Shown here one piece after another: positions 24,201 to 39,254 of a stretch of 64,000 nucleotides of DNA (positions within the stretch are counted from its first letter, which is position 1; every line of letters starts with the position of its first letter). The translations under genes and the position numbers were made by a program. Under the pieces are notes generated by a model. The model was not told the DNA's origin. It was given only the letters and a program-made list of their open reading frames with translations, and ran no database searches. The DNA comes from Setaria digitata (lineage: Eukaryota; Nematoda; Chromadorea; Rhabditida; Setariidae), in the NCBI GenBank assembly GCA_003640385.1, contig RCAB01000198.1, positions 1 through 64,000 on the forward strand. Direction: 5' to 3'.

Positions 24201-27200
24201 CTCAAATTTGGATTGGAGAATTGAGAGTTGAAATGTGAACTGAAATTGATTTATGAAATTAATTTTTTATTCATATCAAAATTCTGACAGTAGAGAAAGC
24301 ATGAGCTGTTTCTTGTTTCGTTGGTTTTATTAGTGAAAACATATGCTATTTCAAATCCCACTGCAAAAAGGAAATTCTCGAATTTCCGTTAACTTTATTT
24401 GGAAATCTGAATTATAAATCTAAACAGCTTCCTGCTGAAAAAATGAAGTTTTAATTTAACCATTTTTTTCTATTAAATGTATATACTTTAAAACGAAAAT
24501 CCTGTTTTTACTGATGATTAATAAGATGATATATTATCATATGCGATTTCAACCTTCACTACCCATCTCTTTACCCTCAGGGCGTTTAATCAGCCCATAA
24601 CTTATTACAATAAAAACGGAATAGACAATGTTTTCACTCATAGTTGTTTCAGTATATTTGTTCGTTACAGAATGTTAAAATTAACTAGGATTTAAAAGTA
24701 AAAATTGAGATTTGAAATTAAAATGTTCATATTCTATTGGGACTTCTTGATTGACAAAGCTTGAAGTGGCTTCTTTTTCAGTCAATTCATAGATGTACTC
24801 GATTTTCGGTTTAAATTTACATTTTGAAATTAGATTTGATCTTGTCTATGAATATATATTCATTCATATGTAGTTATATGTGAAAGAAAGGTCCTGTTTA
24901 CAGCTAATTCATTACGAAAAATTCCGACCAAAATTTCGGAGATTATTATCAGTTAAATGGAAGTGGTACAAGTTGTAATTTAAAGCCAATGAACCAATCG
25001 TATGCAATATATTTTGTTTTGAAATTTATACTAATTTACCATGAACTATTTAAAATATTATTAATATTTATCACAATATCAACGAAACAACAATAAAACA
25101 GTTAATAATTCAAAATTTTCATCAATTCATATTAAATATTCTTCCTTATGTACATTAAAATTATTGTAATGTTCGGATTACACCCAACGATAATAATTTA
25201 GAATAAAAAAAAAAAAAAACGGATCTTAGCAATTTTATTTGAAAACAACGAAGAACAAAACTATGTTGATATTATAAGATCATTTACTAATAAAGACTAT
25301 ATTTGCATATAGAGGAAGTTTGATAAAAGAAATTGCTACTTAGTTTTGATAATAATTTAGCCTTTTTCCCATTGGTCATTTTGCTGATGACCAGAAAGTC
25401 CTGTGCAAATTTTGTAACGGTAAGGTTACAGAACCGCTTGTTAGAAATATCTTTCTCATAAGTAATGCCTTATTGCAAATATAATATTGATGGAAATGAT
25501 TTCTTATCAGTTTGCTTAATTTCTTGCGTTTATGGGTCGATTATTCATGCGTTTATTGTCTAATTTATTACTGATTATTTATTCAATTATAGGGAATTAT
25601 CTCTGCCTACAGTTACGAGACTCATAAATTACTCAGTTGATTATTTCGAAACAAAAAATAACTTCATTTTAACTAAAGAAAGTTGAGAATTACTCTTTAT
25701 TTGTACTCGTTGAAAAAGCGCAAATCATTATCATAAGTCAGTCAAATTATCACTCTAGTCAGATATATCATTATGTTCATTTTTATTTCATTCCTTACGG
25801 TTGCAAAATAAGCAACTGAAAATAATTATCAAGCACTTCTATTCGCTGACCTGTCAGATTATCAATAGCATTATCACGATTATTAAATACATCTCTGATG
25901 TAATTACCTGTAACTGTAACTACTGGAAATAAAAATATTATTTCCTACTACGGAAAATCTGCCACTATCGGACCTCATAGATAAAATTTACCCTTTGATT
26001 ATCAAATTACAAATGTAACAAATTTTTGCTTAACAACAAGCCTAGGCTCATTTTGGTGCTTTCGAAAATGCTTCCAACACATATTATTAAATACCGCTGA
26101 CCAGTAGAATTGTCAGCTATTATTACTTCTCTACTTAGCACAAATCAGTATGAGAATGAAATGGTTTTATTTAAAAATAAAGAAAAGGAAAAAAACTTCA
26201 GCCACCTATTTTATTGTATATATTCATAAAAAGGTATTAAAAAAGACAGTTAGTAAATTGATTTGACCCAATTTTAACCACTAAAGAATGACAAATATGC
26301 ATAGATATGGAAAGAAATTCTTATTAATTCAATCATTTCTGTTACAGTTCATTTTGAACAATGAAGAAAAAAAAAAAAAAAAAACAAGGGGCAAAAAACT
26401 TTGTACAATTTTGTACGAAATTTTTTGTTAATTTACTTCCAAATTTATAACAGTTTATATTTTATATTATTTGTATTTATATTATGGAAACAATAAAATG
26501 TGGTCGGCATTTTGAAAAAATAAATAAAAGTAATAGTTCTCAATATTTGTTTCTTTTTTTCATAAATTTATTTTCTTTGAGTATATCTGTTTTCCTCATT
26601 CATCTGAACAGCGACAACTTCGCAATATTCTTTAATTACTTTTCCTAACATTAACAATAAAGTTATTATTGGATGGGTTGCCATGTTATTGTCTCTATAA
26701 TTATTTTATGTGTTAGTAACGCATGATCAAGTGGTGAAACTAAAAATATATGCGTCAAATAGATATAAAATTACGTTAAAATAATGAAAAAATAAGGTGA
26801 AACCTTTGTATGTTGAGACTGATTAGATTATTTAAATTTAATTTAATTTAACTTACCATCCAAATTTAATTATCCTCCTACTTTACCATTGAAATGAAAT
26901 GAACCAGTTCTGTTCCTTTTCCTTCCTTACTTTCTTTTCAGTTCTCCGGATTTCATACTCTTAGATGAATGAACTAATCGGTTCATATCATTGCCAATAA
27001 TCATCCCTGAAGTGTCCGAAAAGTTCATTCATTTCAATTCGTGAAATTAGTAAACGGTTGAAAGCACAAAATATAATTGTTCATTTTTTTTTTTTTGAAA
27101 ATATCAATTTCGAATCTTTTCCGAAAATTGATCCGCCAATTCGGAACGGTGAGGCGCAGAAAGAGTAAAGAGGCCGAACGGAGCAAAAGAGCCAGCAAAC

Positions 27201-30200
27201 GATCACTCATTTCAGCACTCCTTTTCCCTCGCCACCCACTCACTTTCCCGTCGCCGCCTACGCACTTCCCCATCGCCCACTCACCTCCCCACAATGGTGA
27301 TGTACATGCAGCTTTACTTGCACTGAACGCGTGGGAACGGATGGATGTGCGTGGGTGGGTGAGTGGGTGGGTGAGTGGGTGTGTTTGTGTGTATCATTTT
27401 AAGTCTGAAAGGAAGGCATTGGCAGATGGTTAGTTTCACAGGCCGCCGGCTGCCCGTAAATTGTTCACGCGACAGCCAGCAGCCACTATAGCATGTAATG
27501 TTCGCTCGTTGTGGGACTGGTTGTTAATGGCTGGGCGAGTAAGTTTTTCTCTCTCTCTCCGTGCACCCTTCCCTCTCCTGTCTCTGTCCGTCTGTTTGTC
27601 TCTGTGTATCCTTGTCAATCTCTTTCTTTCGTCTTCTCTTCACCAAAACGATTTCATCTATTCCCTAATTTTAAATGATTCTCTGAAGTTCACTTTTTAT
27701 TTTTTGTTGAGATTTCCAGTTCTGTTAGCATTTCAAATTCCTTCCAATTTTTTTCAAATTTTTTATTGTAGAAATTCTTGTGTTTGAAAAGAAATCTAGA
27801 GAGATGTTGCTCTTTAAAGCTTTGCATAAATTTTAGTAAACTTTTCGCACATTTGCACTGTATAATAACAGGTCAGTTCGCTTCTTCTTTCGAATGAATT
27901 TTACTCTCTTTATGTGAATTGGGTAAACTAATTTTACAGAGATTAATTCAAAATTATATTCATCAAGGTTATCATCCGATCATATTATCTTCACATGCAT
28001 TAGCAGTTGTTCATTGAACTGCCAATAGGTATGTAAAACATAATGTGCATCTTATCTTTTTTCTCAAACCTTATTCTCATAGCTATTTGGACTACTAATT
28101 ATTAGTTGTCTGCTACTACTGTTACTGCTAATTGCAACTATTACTACTACTATCATTAGCACTACTTACATAGTGCCAACATTACCATTACTAGTATTGC
28201 TCTCAGTGCTATTACTATTAATTTCACTGTTAGCTACTGCTACTGTTATTATTGCTCCAATAATATAATTACTACTACAGTGGCCAACTCTGATTAACGC
28301 AGTAGTCCTTTGAAGTTCCGTATATCTGAATGATATTCGTTTATTAGTGATTTCGTAGTGATCATTATTTATCGTTACCTGTCGCTAATAGTACATTTTT
28401 TTCAATCAGATTAGCATATCCATTTCTTTCCCACCGTTCTGTACAATAGTTGTTGTTGTTTTGCATCTTTTTTTACAATTAGCTTCATTTTTATCGCACA
28501 TACTGTTTTCTCGCGACTTTTCTCTCTCCTTCTCCTTCACTCTTTGTTCCTCTCTCTCTCTGTAAATTACGGTGAAGTTGTGCATGTTTTGTTTCTCCTT
28601 TCAAAATGTAATTTTATTGTTTCCAGAATAGATAAGTAATGAATTATTGGAAGCAAAACAGGTCAATGATAAAGATATCAAGATAAAAGTGAAAATATAA
28701 TTTTTATCAACATTTTTTGCAACGCTTTTTTCTTCTATTTCTAGAATTGCGAAGATTTTTTGTATACTTGCCTTGATTAGATGAATGCATGAATGAGAAT
28801 GCGGATATCAACTCAACACGAGATCATCGATCACTCATCCCATTTATCGATTAAAAACGAAGTAGATTATGAGAAGCTGAAGGCAATTTCTCAGATTAAC
28901 AGTTTATCACTTTCATCATTTCTTTCCACATCCTTTCCTGTCCCCTTTCGAAGGATAGGGTAAAAAGAAAGTCACTAAAGTTGATTTTAATTCTGTTCTT
29001 GTTACTTCAGTGATAGTCAACTGTGTGGTTACGGTTGGTTACTTGTACACTCAAATTTCGTGAGAAGTGTGCTCAACCTTCAGTTATTTGTCCCGTTAAT
29101 TGAACTTAACTTTCCTGTCATTTTAATGAAACGATTTTGTCACTTCCTCAGGATGATCTTGGATGTGGTGCTTTTTTCCAAGATTTCAGTTAATTTATTG
29201 GAATCAGTCAGTTGTCGTCATAATCTTCCTTGCATCTCTCATTCTTCTTTTTGTCTTGAAAAAGAAACGAATTTTGTAGTTTTTTCTTTTTTCTCAATTT
29301 TTTCCTCTTCAAAAATGAGTGTTTAAACTGAAAAGATGGTTAAAGAGGGGAGAGAAGCAAAATTAACTGAAGAGAGAGTCATCATCATTCTCACCGTCAT
29401 TGTCGTCGTCGTCTCGTCACTTCGTTATCAGTCTCCCTCTCTTTCCTCCTCTTCCTCTACTTTTCCCTCTACTTCTTTTTCTACTTTTTACCCTCTCATT
29501 TGGTTGTTATAGTGAATATTATGATAGGAGAATGTTTGAATTTTTTTCCCGAATAAATGTAAATATTCATATAAATTACATTTAAGGAAAAATGAAAGTG
29601 TAATAAATTCTGTTACCTTTACTGTCTTATTTCTCCCCGCCGTCTCTTTTTTCTTCTTTCCATTTTCATTTTTGTCTTCCTCGCTTATTCGTTATCCATT
29701 CGATTCTCTTTTTTTTACATTTCCAAATTGCTAAGACTTTTGAAGATCTTAGATAATCTAAACCAGTCTTAGCTTAAGCTTTAAGTACTCAAACATTAAG
29801 ATGAAGAGGAGGGAAAAAAATGATTGAAGTAGTGATAAAAAAAAAAAACGGATGACTAGAAGGGAGGAATGAATACAGAGAAAGGCAAAAGGGACTAAAA
29901 CTCTCAAATAATTGTAATACGGTCCTGCCCTTCACCAATATCAACAATCATTTTTTATTTTCACTTTTTTTTTTTTCTGCAAATATCTTTATATTCAAGT
30001 ATCTCTTCTAGTTCGGCTTCTGTTCCCTCTTGTTACCTTCATTTTTCCATTTTTACCTCTTCTGATGCGGTTATTTTTATAAAGTAGTGAAATTTTTGAT
30101 CATATCATTTGTCTTTTACTTATAAATTTTAGTTTTATTCTGTTAAATAGTAAACACTTTTGACTATGCTTTATAATAATGCCTATAACCGTTAGCTGTT

Positions 30201-33200
30201 AGATCTAGTTGGAGCTAATTAAATAACAGTCTGATTAATTGGATAGATTACTTTTCTATATATATATATATATAATGCATGTGTGTATGCTTGCCTGTGC
30301 GTATGAATGTTTGTAGTGGAAGATTTTTAGAATGATATAATGGTTAAAATGGGAACAAAATTTAGCTGTCGTTATTGATTTAACATGTATATATGATTTA
30401 GAAAAATTTAGTTTAATTCAGATTAATTTGCTTTTTCAAGAGGTTTTAAATAATAAATTTGCTGGAATTTATTTAAAATTTTACAGATTACTGAAAACTG
30501 TTTTTTTCTCTGGAATTTGCAGTTGTAAAAATCAGTAGGAGTTTTAGTAAATGTTAGGTTTTCTTGCAATTTGGAAAGTTTTCTAAAAGCCCATTTTTTT
30601 TTTTTTATTTGTTAGTCCACAGTGTGTTTATGCTCGTGAAAGGTTTTTTTCTTTGCAAGCTTTAGCTCCAATTTTCATTTCATTTTACCTATACACATTT
30701 CTTGATCCTGGAAATTCTGACAACGATTTCATGCATATTTTGGCTTTTTTGTATCCTTTTTTTTCCATTAATTTTCACCCGTATGATTAAATGTGTTGTG
30801 TTTTTATATATTAATATCATTCATAAGAACGTCAAATAATTTTTTAGCTTTTGGAAAAGTAAAGGAGTGAAAAAGGAAAAGGAAGAAGTAAGAAAGTGAG
30901 GAAAGCAGTAAAAAATGTCGAAACCGGAAAAAGCTGGGGCCCAACAAACATCACTTCTCGATGTACTCAAGAAAAAGATGCGACAAGCTCGAGAAGAGGC
31001 TGAAGCGGCAAAAGATGAAGCAGATGAGGTAAAACGGCTTTTGGAAGAGGAGCGAAAGAAACGTGAAGATGTACGTATGAATTTCTTACACAAGTTTAAT
31101 TTTCAATATTTGATGGTTTTCGCACAGATACTGAGAAGAGGAAAAATTATAATTTTTAACAGGAAATTTGAGTTTTGGAATTGCAATTTATAGAAGAGAA
31201 ATGAGGCTTATTGTAGATAAGTTTGACAAAATTATTCGTATTTTGGAATTGCTTAATTTTGATCTTATCCAGCCTTTAAATTTAAATTCAAGCAATGATT
31301 AGAAATTTAGCTACATATTCAAGATAAATTTAAGCTTACTATAGTAATTAGTCCAGTTTTTTTTCCTGAAACTGATCCCACTTTCGTGAATAGTGAATAA
31401 GTAATATTTTCGAAGCCTTTTTTTAGTTTGAAGGAAGTAAAAAGATTTTCCTTGCTTAGAAAAATCTTATGTTCAATATATTGAATTTTCTCTTTACTTA
31501 ATTACTTATTTGCATACTTTACGAGAAGTCCTTCACTTCCAGTTTCGACGACTCAATAAGTGGCATAGATTTTGTTAAGAACTGGTTGTATTCCAAAATT
31601 TAATCTCTGTATACATAAGTGAAAAAGACGGAAAAAAACTAAAATATGTATGCTGAAATTCATTTGCCATCAAGGAAAGAGAAAAGAAAAATTGCATGAA
31701 GAAAGGAAGGAAAGCATTCAAAATAATATAAATGGATATAATCGAGAATATTGTGCGAAATGAAATGAATTAATAGGAAATAAATGGAAATCAATCCTTC
31801 GTCCTCTCTTTTTTCCAAATAAAAATTTTGAAATGTGACTCAGATTATGTACGTATATGTTATACGTAAAAGATGGTATCGTTGGAAAGGGAAATTTATT
31901 ACTCTCCTAGAATTGCTCCCACATTCATTCTTTCCCCATTGAAAGGAGGATAGTTGGTGGTTGAAAACATCTGCCTTACATTTTAAATGGATAATGGAAG
32001 GAGAGAGAGAGAGAGAGAAGGAGAGAAAAAGACTGATAAAATGCTAAGGGAAAAATCGATAGTGCATAACTGATTGATAAGCAAAAAAATTCTGAGGAAT
32101 TTTATTTTGCGAAGGATAGAGGAGGATTTTGAAAAGGGGGCGAGGGGGAAAAAGGGAACGGGTGAAAAAAAAAGGAAAGAACGATTTTGTTTTAGAAATT
32201 TATTATAAAACGAAAACTCATTGTAATTCTTTTTTTTTGGGGGGAAAAAAAGTAAAAAGGTGTTTTAGAATTTGTCATTTAAAGGTAATTAAAGTATAAT
32301 GGAAAAAAAAAAGATGTACGAATGGATGATAAAGTAGTATGAATTGAAATTTATTGATATTAGAAGTTAACTTTTTTGTTAAGACATGGTAGTGAAAATC
32401 GGTTAGAATTCATGAGTCCAATTAGACAGATTTTTCCTGTGTTTTGAGGTTGGTCTAGAGGATTGGATAATTGAATTTCTTAAAATTTTTTGTTGAACAA
32501 AAAAAAAAGAAAAGCTTGTTCTGCATATTCGTTCCTCGATTAGGCCTAATTTTATGCAAATATAACTGAAGCATTATTAGTGAAGAAATCTTTGAAAATT
32601 AGAAATATTCCCCTCTCGGCTTTTATTTGCTGGTAATTGTGCTACATTTGATCAATTAGAAATCTAGTTAGCATAATTAGTTGTTTAGTGNAAAATCTTT
32701 GAAAATTAGAAATATTCCCCTCTCGGCTTTTATTTGCTAGTAATTGTGCTACATTTGATCAATTAGAAATCTAGTTAGCATAATTAGTTGTTTAGTGTAA
32801 TTCATGGATCTTTTTTTTCCTCAATTTGTGAGAATTACAAATTGAGGAATAAGAACTGTTGGTGGTTAAAATTATTGAATAAAATTTCAAGATTGGGTAC
32901 ATAATTGCGGCTGGAGTAGTAATGGTAATAGTTGTCGTTGGATGGAGAATAGGAATGACACTTTGCTTTATAATGTCACTCTTTTCCATCAAAAGACTTT
33001 GTTCTATTGATTCTATTGTCACTTAGACTTTACACTTCTTGTCCAATAAGTTTCCTCATTTCATCATTGTAAATATGTATATATGCATCTTCATCTTTGA
33101 ATATTTTCTAATATTTTCAATCCCTTATTAATTATCGTTCCCTCATTTCTGGATGTGTCCCTGTTGAATACGGGGTTGTTATATCAGATACTATATAACT

Positions 33201-34418
33201 TTTATGGCAAAAATATTAGAACCAAGGTTATAAATATTTTCGATAATAAGTTCTAATTGTATTCAGTCATGAATAATTGATTAGATTCTTTTGCAAATTT
33301 TTTGCAATCTTTGCAAATTGGACGATGATTAAAAAGTTATAAAGAGAAAGGTTCATGCGCCATGTAAGTTAATAATAATAACAATTACAATTATATTTTG
33401 ATTATTAAAAAAAATCAAGCTTATGCGAATTAAAAAATAGAGCTTAATTTCAGGCTGAAGCTGAAGTAGCAGCATTGAACCGTCGGATTGTGCTTGTTGA
33501 GGAGGATTTGGAACGGACAGAGGATCGCTTAAAAAGTGCTACAGAAAAGTTAGAGGAAGCATCTAAAGCAGCTGATGAAGCTGAACGGTAACTGATGAAG
33601 CTAAAAAGAGAAAAGAAACAAACAAGATGCTGTTTTTCTTCGCTGTCAAACAGCTTGCTTGTTTGGTAAAATAAAAAAAAAGTAGAAAAGTTTGAAAATT
33701 TTGATTTTTCACACCGTATTAGCTTGTAGTCGAGTATTTCTTCCTGTTTTCTTTTTTTGTTACACTTTTATGAAACTTTAAAGAGAAGGAAAAAAACCTA
33801 GCACTGTTTAATAACTTGAAGAAAGTATTCTTTAAATTTGAAACTTGAATGTATTTTTGCCGAAAATTCTTTGAACTGGATAGTGAAAATGAAATTTAGG
33901 GGAAGTAATAAAACTGAATTTTCGCCAGTACGGTATGAAGAATCCAAATTTCCGAATCGTAGGAAAGGATTGTGTAGGATTAGGATTTATAGGGATTATT
34001 GTGTATTTTTTAGGGTTTGTAGGTCCTAGGTATATACATATTTTATTATCCGGTTGGAATTGTGTCGGGAATTGTTAAAAGTGAAGACAGGAAAACTACA
34101 ACTTCTAGGCGGAGGCTGAGGTAGCAGCCTTGAATCGTCGTATGACACTTTTGGAAGAGGAATTGGAACGAGCGGAGGAACGCTTGAAGATTGCAACGGA
34201 TAAATTGGAAGAAGCAACTCATACAGCTGATGAATCGGAACGGTCAGCGAAATAATTTCGGCTATTCCGGTGCTGAAATTTCTGGAAATATTTTCCAATT
34301 TTTGCAGAAATTTTTTGCAGCCGGAAAAAAGAGAAGCCAACCGGAAACGGCAGCCATCAGTAAATTCTTTTGTCCGTTCTACCTTGAAGGCCTCCTCAGC
34401 CTCCTATTTGTCTTCTTC

Positions 34419-34461
<43 letters not shown>

Positions 34462-36251
34462 GTAACAACAAGTGTGAACATTGTTACCAACTAGATAATT
34501 AGAATTGTTAGTCTTTTTTCTTTTCAGAGATTAGAATTTTCTATTCTTTCCTTTGTTTTTTTTTTTTTTTCGCTTCTAATTTTTGCTTGAGTTGCATACA
34601 ATATAACCATTAGTTTTAATTAGTATAGTTCTGCTAGTTAAAGCGAAGACACACGAGTTGTTAATACGAAAGCTTTTACATACTTTTGCTTGAACATAAT
34701 ATATGTTGAGCGTGCATACAAGTGTATAATACTTCTTTAATTTATAAAAGGGAACAGTTTAGGAAAAACAGTGATTTTTCGTTTATCCGCTGAATTCCAG
34801 TCCATAAATGCAAATCATTCTTATTCATTGGTGCTGAATATTTGATAAACCGAGATACATAGTATTAAACTTACGAATTTTGCAAAAAGTTAAAACAAGT
34901 TCGGCAGTTTTTCCTGTTTAATTCAGCTTTTGCTAGATTTGTTATATATTTATCTCTTTATGACATTGTAGTATTATCTAATACTACATACCAATGCATA
35001 ATAATGATTACTTTATCCACTGAGAGTATAATTTTTACTTATCCTTGAGATGATTCATTTTACTTTTTCATATTTTTGCTTCATCGATAAACTTTTGAGA
35101 ATTTTATTTTACTTGGGATAACAAGGGAAACTTTTCTTTTTCCTTCCAAATTTAAATTCAGAAGATAAAAGGAATACAACTAAGAGTATTAAGTTAATTG
35201 TTAAATAATATTTGTGTTTGTCATTTGACTCAATTTATTGTCCGTTATACGTTTTGTGATTTGTTTTGTTTCTTATGTCGTAGTGCTCGTAAATCAATGG
35301 AAACACGATCGCAGCAGGATGAAGAACGAGCCAATATATTGGAAGTCCAAGTTGATGAAGCAAAAGTAATTGCTGAAGAAGCAGATCGGAAATATGAAGA
35401 GGTGATGAGTTTGTTTTTTTTTTTCCCGCTCCCCCTTTTACCGGATTTTATTTTTTATCATTTAAAAAAAAAATTTTTTTTCTCTAATTTTAATTTATCT
35501 TGGACGAAATTCATTCCGTTCTTCGATAACCAAATTCTCCACATTATATCGTACCTATTTACGATTTCAACTTACATAGTGCCATTGAAATTGTCGATAT
35601 TTTGGGAGTATGCAATTCACACGTAATTTTTTTTGTCGTCTATTTGTATGTTTCGTTTTTTGTAATTTATGTAGTTTGGTCAATATATGTTATACTGTTC
35701 AGAGCCGTTGCTAAGTATTGATGACGGTAATCAGATAAATACATCAGCTGCACTATGCATTAATTCACAGCTTAATTTTATTTTTGCTTGCTTGCTTGAA
35801 ATGTGTTACGTGCTGCATGTTTCTTCTATGCAACCCAAAATTCGTTTGAAAAATTCTGGAACTGTTAAATTCTTTGCTAGCTTTTAATTTTAGTATCATT
35901 CCTTTTTGCATATGATTTGTTGATTAAAGCTAAGTAATTGAGAGCTTACGTTTTGCTGTCACATTTTCTTATTAAAAGTACAAAATTTCTCCTATTTTTT
36001 TTTCAAATTTTAGCTATTGGAAACCAATAAAAGAGGCATATTTTTTAGAAGAGGTTTTAATTGACAAATTACTGGAACTTATAAGTAATTTACTTACAAG
36101 TAAATTTATTGATATAACATTGATGAATACATTGATGAAACAGCAGTCGAATAAATAACATTTTGATTGATAACTAATTATAACACGATTTCTGACTGCA
36201 TTTAACTTTTCTGAGTGGTAATGTTTATAACTGTTAATGCGTAAGTGTATT

Positions 36252-36282
<31 letters not shown>

Positions 36283-36531
36283 CCTTTTTAATTGATATCT
36301 TTGCAAAAAAATCTTTTTCCCTCGCAAATTTTTAAATAACATTTAACGGAATGAAGAAAAATACATGTGTTTTCTTTTTTCTTATCAATTCAGCGCACGT
36401 AAAGCATTGGAAAATCGTATCGATGTTGATCATGATCGGTGTGGTGAGTTGGAGCACAAATTACGGGAAGCACAATCATTATTGGCTGAAACGGAAAATA
36501 AATCTGACGAGGTTCAGCTTTTCCCTTCCAG

Positions 36532-36562
<31 letters not shown>

Positions 36563-39254
36563 AATTAAAATTGCTTTTTTCACTAGTGATGACTTTGGAT
36601 GTTTGACTGATAGCGTAAATGAAGTCGTTTTTCTCTTGTTTTTTCTTCCGAAAAAAAAAAAATTCACTCTGATTTTAATCCAGTCATGTGAATTGCTGGC
36701 GAAAAAATTTGTTTGATTATTGAAGGATTGGTATTACAGAAAGTTTTTTAACTTTTCTTTTTGAATTTTGGCTATAAGAAACTAGCATAAATTAATTAGA
36801 GTAGATTGTCTTAATCGAGACAGTTTCTGCAGTTTTGTGACGTGATTTAATTTTTCTGTTTACAAATTATTTTGAATAAAAATTTAGTTGAAATTTGATG
36901 AAGTGAATTATTGAAACTTATTGGGTTGTTTGAAGTAATGTTGCTAAGGTTCTGCATTAAGCTCATTGAGAAGAGAATTTATTCCGTCAATGTTTTTTTA
37001 CTGTGAATTAGGTGGAGCTTCATTTTAGTTGCAAATGTTTTAGTTTGAAATTCAAAGAATGAAGAGAAAATTAAGTAAGGAGAATGATGAGATGAAGAAA
37101 ATTATGCATGCCACGATGTTGGTACGGTTTTTTCAGTTTTTGGATTTCAAATTTTATATTTTGAAATTGCTGCATCCTTTTTTACTGTAACCTTATAATA
37201 ATTGATTTGCTAAATTTTACTTCGGAATTATTTCCTGTCTTTTTATACGTTTGTTTGTATGTTTTAATTGCTCAACAACTAATCCTTTATTTCTGTTTTC
37301 GTATGTTGTGAACCTTAGCGTGAAATTTAAATTTTGATATTCTTTCTTTAATCACTCGTATGCTTTCCTCCATGCTTTTTAATCGTTATTCTTTCTTCTG
37401 TTTCTCTCTCTCCAAATCACAGACATTGAAGGCTTCTGGCGGTTGGTTTTTCTTTAATTTTATATTATAATTAACTATAATTTTACTGAATTTAGAGCAA
37501 AAAAAGTTGGTTTTTTTTATCTGTTTAAATTAAACAAGTAACAGTAGGGTTTGCCTTTTTTCTCGACAAATTTTCGTTTTGACAGTTCTTTAAAAGGAAA
37601 GAAAATGAAATTTAAGAAATTAGAGATAACAGTGAAGGCAATATGTCCTCTATATATATTATTATACTGGGGATTTAGTGTTCGCAAGGTAATGGAAAAT
37701 CGTTCGTTCCAAGATGAAGAACGTGCCAATACAGTGGAATCACAACTGAAGGAAGCACAAATGTTAGCCGAAGAAGCTGATCGAAAATACGATGAGGTGA
37801 CAAAGTGTATTATGAGAATTTAAGAAAGCGAAAGAGATTGCTTATTTCTTTTTTTTTTTTTATATTTTAATTGAAGTTCTCTTATTTAAACAATAATTTA
37901 ACAATATACAGTACTAGCATTTTTAATAATATCCGTCAGTTTATCTAATAAATATTTCAAGTAAAAAAAAGATGGGAAAATTTGTTTTGAAAATAAATCC
38001 CTTAAGTGATACTCTATTTCACATGTGTAATAAGTGGTATGTAATTAACCCTGTGACCCATTCAATACTTAAAATGAAAAAATTTTTTTTGTTTTCAAAG
38101 TAACATTTAAACTTGCATGCGCTTTCTAATATTTGTTTTTAATTTATGTATTTAAGTGATTTTATTCATAAAAACTTTTTTCTTTTTATTTTGCATCACT
38201 TGATATTAGACTGGCCATATTAGACTGCTGCACTATGTGCTGACAGCTGATCCCTGATTTGTTTTGATTCTCGATATAGTAATATTGTCGAGACATACTA
38301 GTTTTAAGCAGCTGGGAAACTTTTTGAAAATGTTTCCTAAGGATTATTGGATTGCTGGACAATTACCGGTAACTTAATTGCAGGTACATAAATATGCGTT
38401 AGATAAGCTTTAAAGTGTACTGACCACAGTACTATATTATGCGAATTGATTTTAAGATTTTGTATATGAATTGTTGTTGGGAAATGTCTGGGTGAAATTT
38501 TCCTACGGTTTTTACCTTAAAGATGTTAATTTTAAATGTCAGATATCAAGAAATCCCTATGAAATTGATTTTTACAACTTAATTTTTATAAAATTTGCCT
38601 TGATAATTGATTTTTTTTTTTGCGCCTGTGAGCTTTATCTTTCTTTTTTGTGTGATAATGTTCATATCTAAAAACTTATCAACTTATGTTTGTTACTAAT
38701 CTTGTTTTGTTGTTTATTTCTGAAATTAATGTCATATTTGAGAAATCTTAATATTTAGATGATCTTTTTTAACTGATCGTAATTTCCAGACTTGTCAAAT
38801 TTTTATTTACTTTATTTGTGTCGCACAATATGTCACTTGGATAATCCACCCTATATGAGGAAGGAAATAACGAAGTCAATTATTTGTTTTATTTATAAAA
38901 TGAGTGTTAGATATGATTTAATTAGAAAACATGAAAGCGACGTGCTATCTCACTGTAATGGTTAGTCGGATAATCTCGGAGATTCATTTCGAAAGTGACA
39001 TAAAACTATTTTACTCGTCAATCAATCTGTATTTTCACACTTCTTGTGGAATTCATTTTTTTTCACTGACAAAAGTTTGATTCATTCTGCTGTGATAAAA
39101 GCCATTAATCTATTCCATTTTGCCTTTTTTTTTTCGTTCTTATTCAATTTAGTTTTATGTTACAGGTAGCTCGTAAATTAGCTATGGTTGAGGCCGACTT
39201 AGAACGAGCTGAGGAACGTGCTGAGGCAGGCGAAAAGTTAGTTTTCGATAGTTT

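Larger units (their letters stand above)
18990..30914. other. Large tropomyosin intron
   Basis: Nearly 12 kb between exon 2 and the internal-start exon 3 (14.5 kb if spliced straight to exon 4a). It is AT-rich throughout apart from a GC-richer island near 27.1-27.6 kb. Other contents are an N-joined duplication at 20.6-20.9 kb, a small hairpin near 22.05 kb, a CT run near 22.7 kb and degenerate trinucleotide repeats near 28.1-28.3 kb. I see no further coding exon. Such a large intron is expected to carry regulatory sequence for the internal promoter. Confidence 0.6.

Noticed and set aside
27034..27787. Overlapping open frames on both strands through the GC-rich island
   Set aside because: They arise because GC-rich sequence has few stops. 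Translations are repetitive (Trp/Gly/Ser or Arg/Pro rich) and lack splice sites matching tropomyosin phases.
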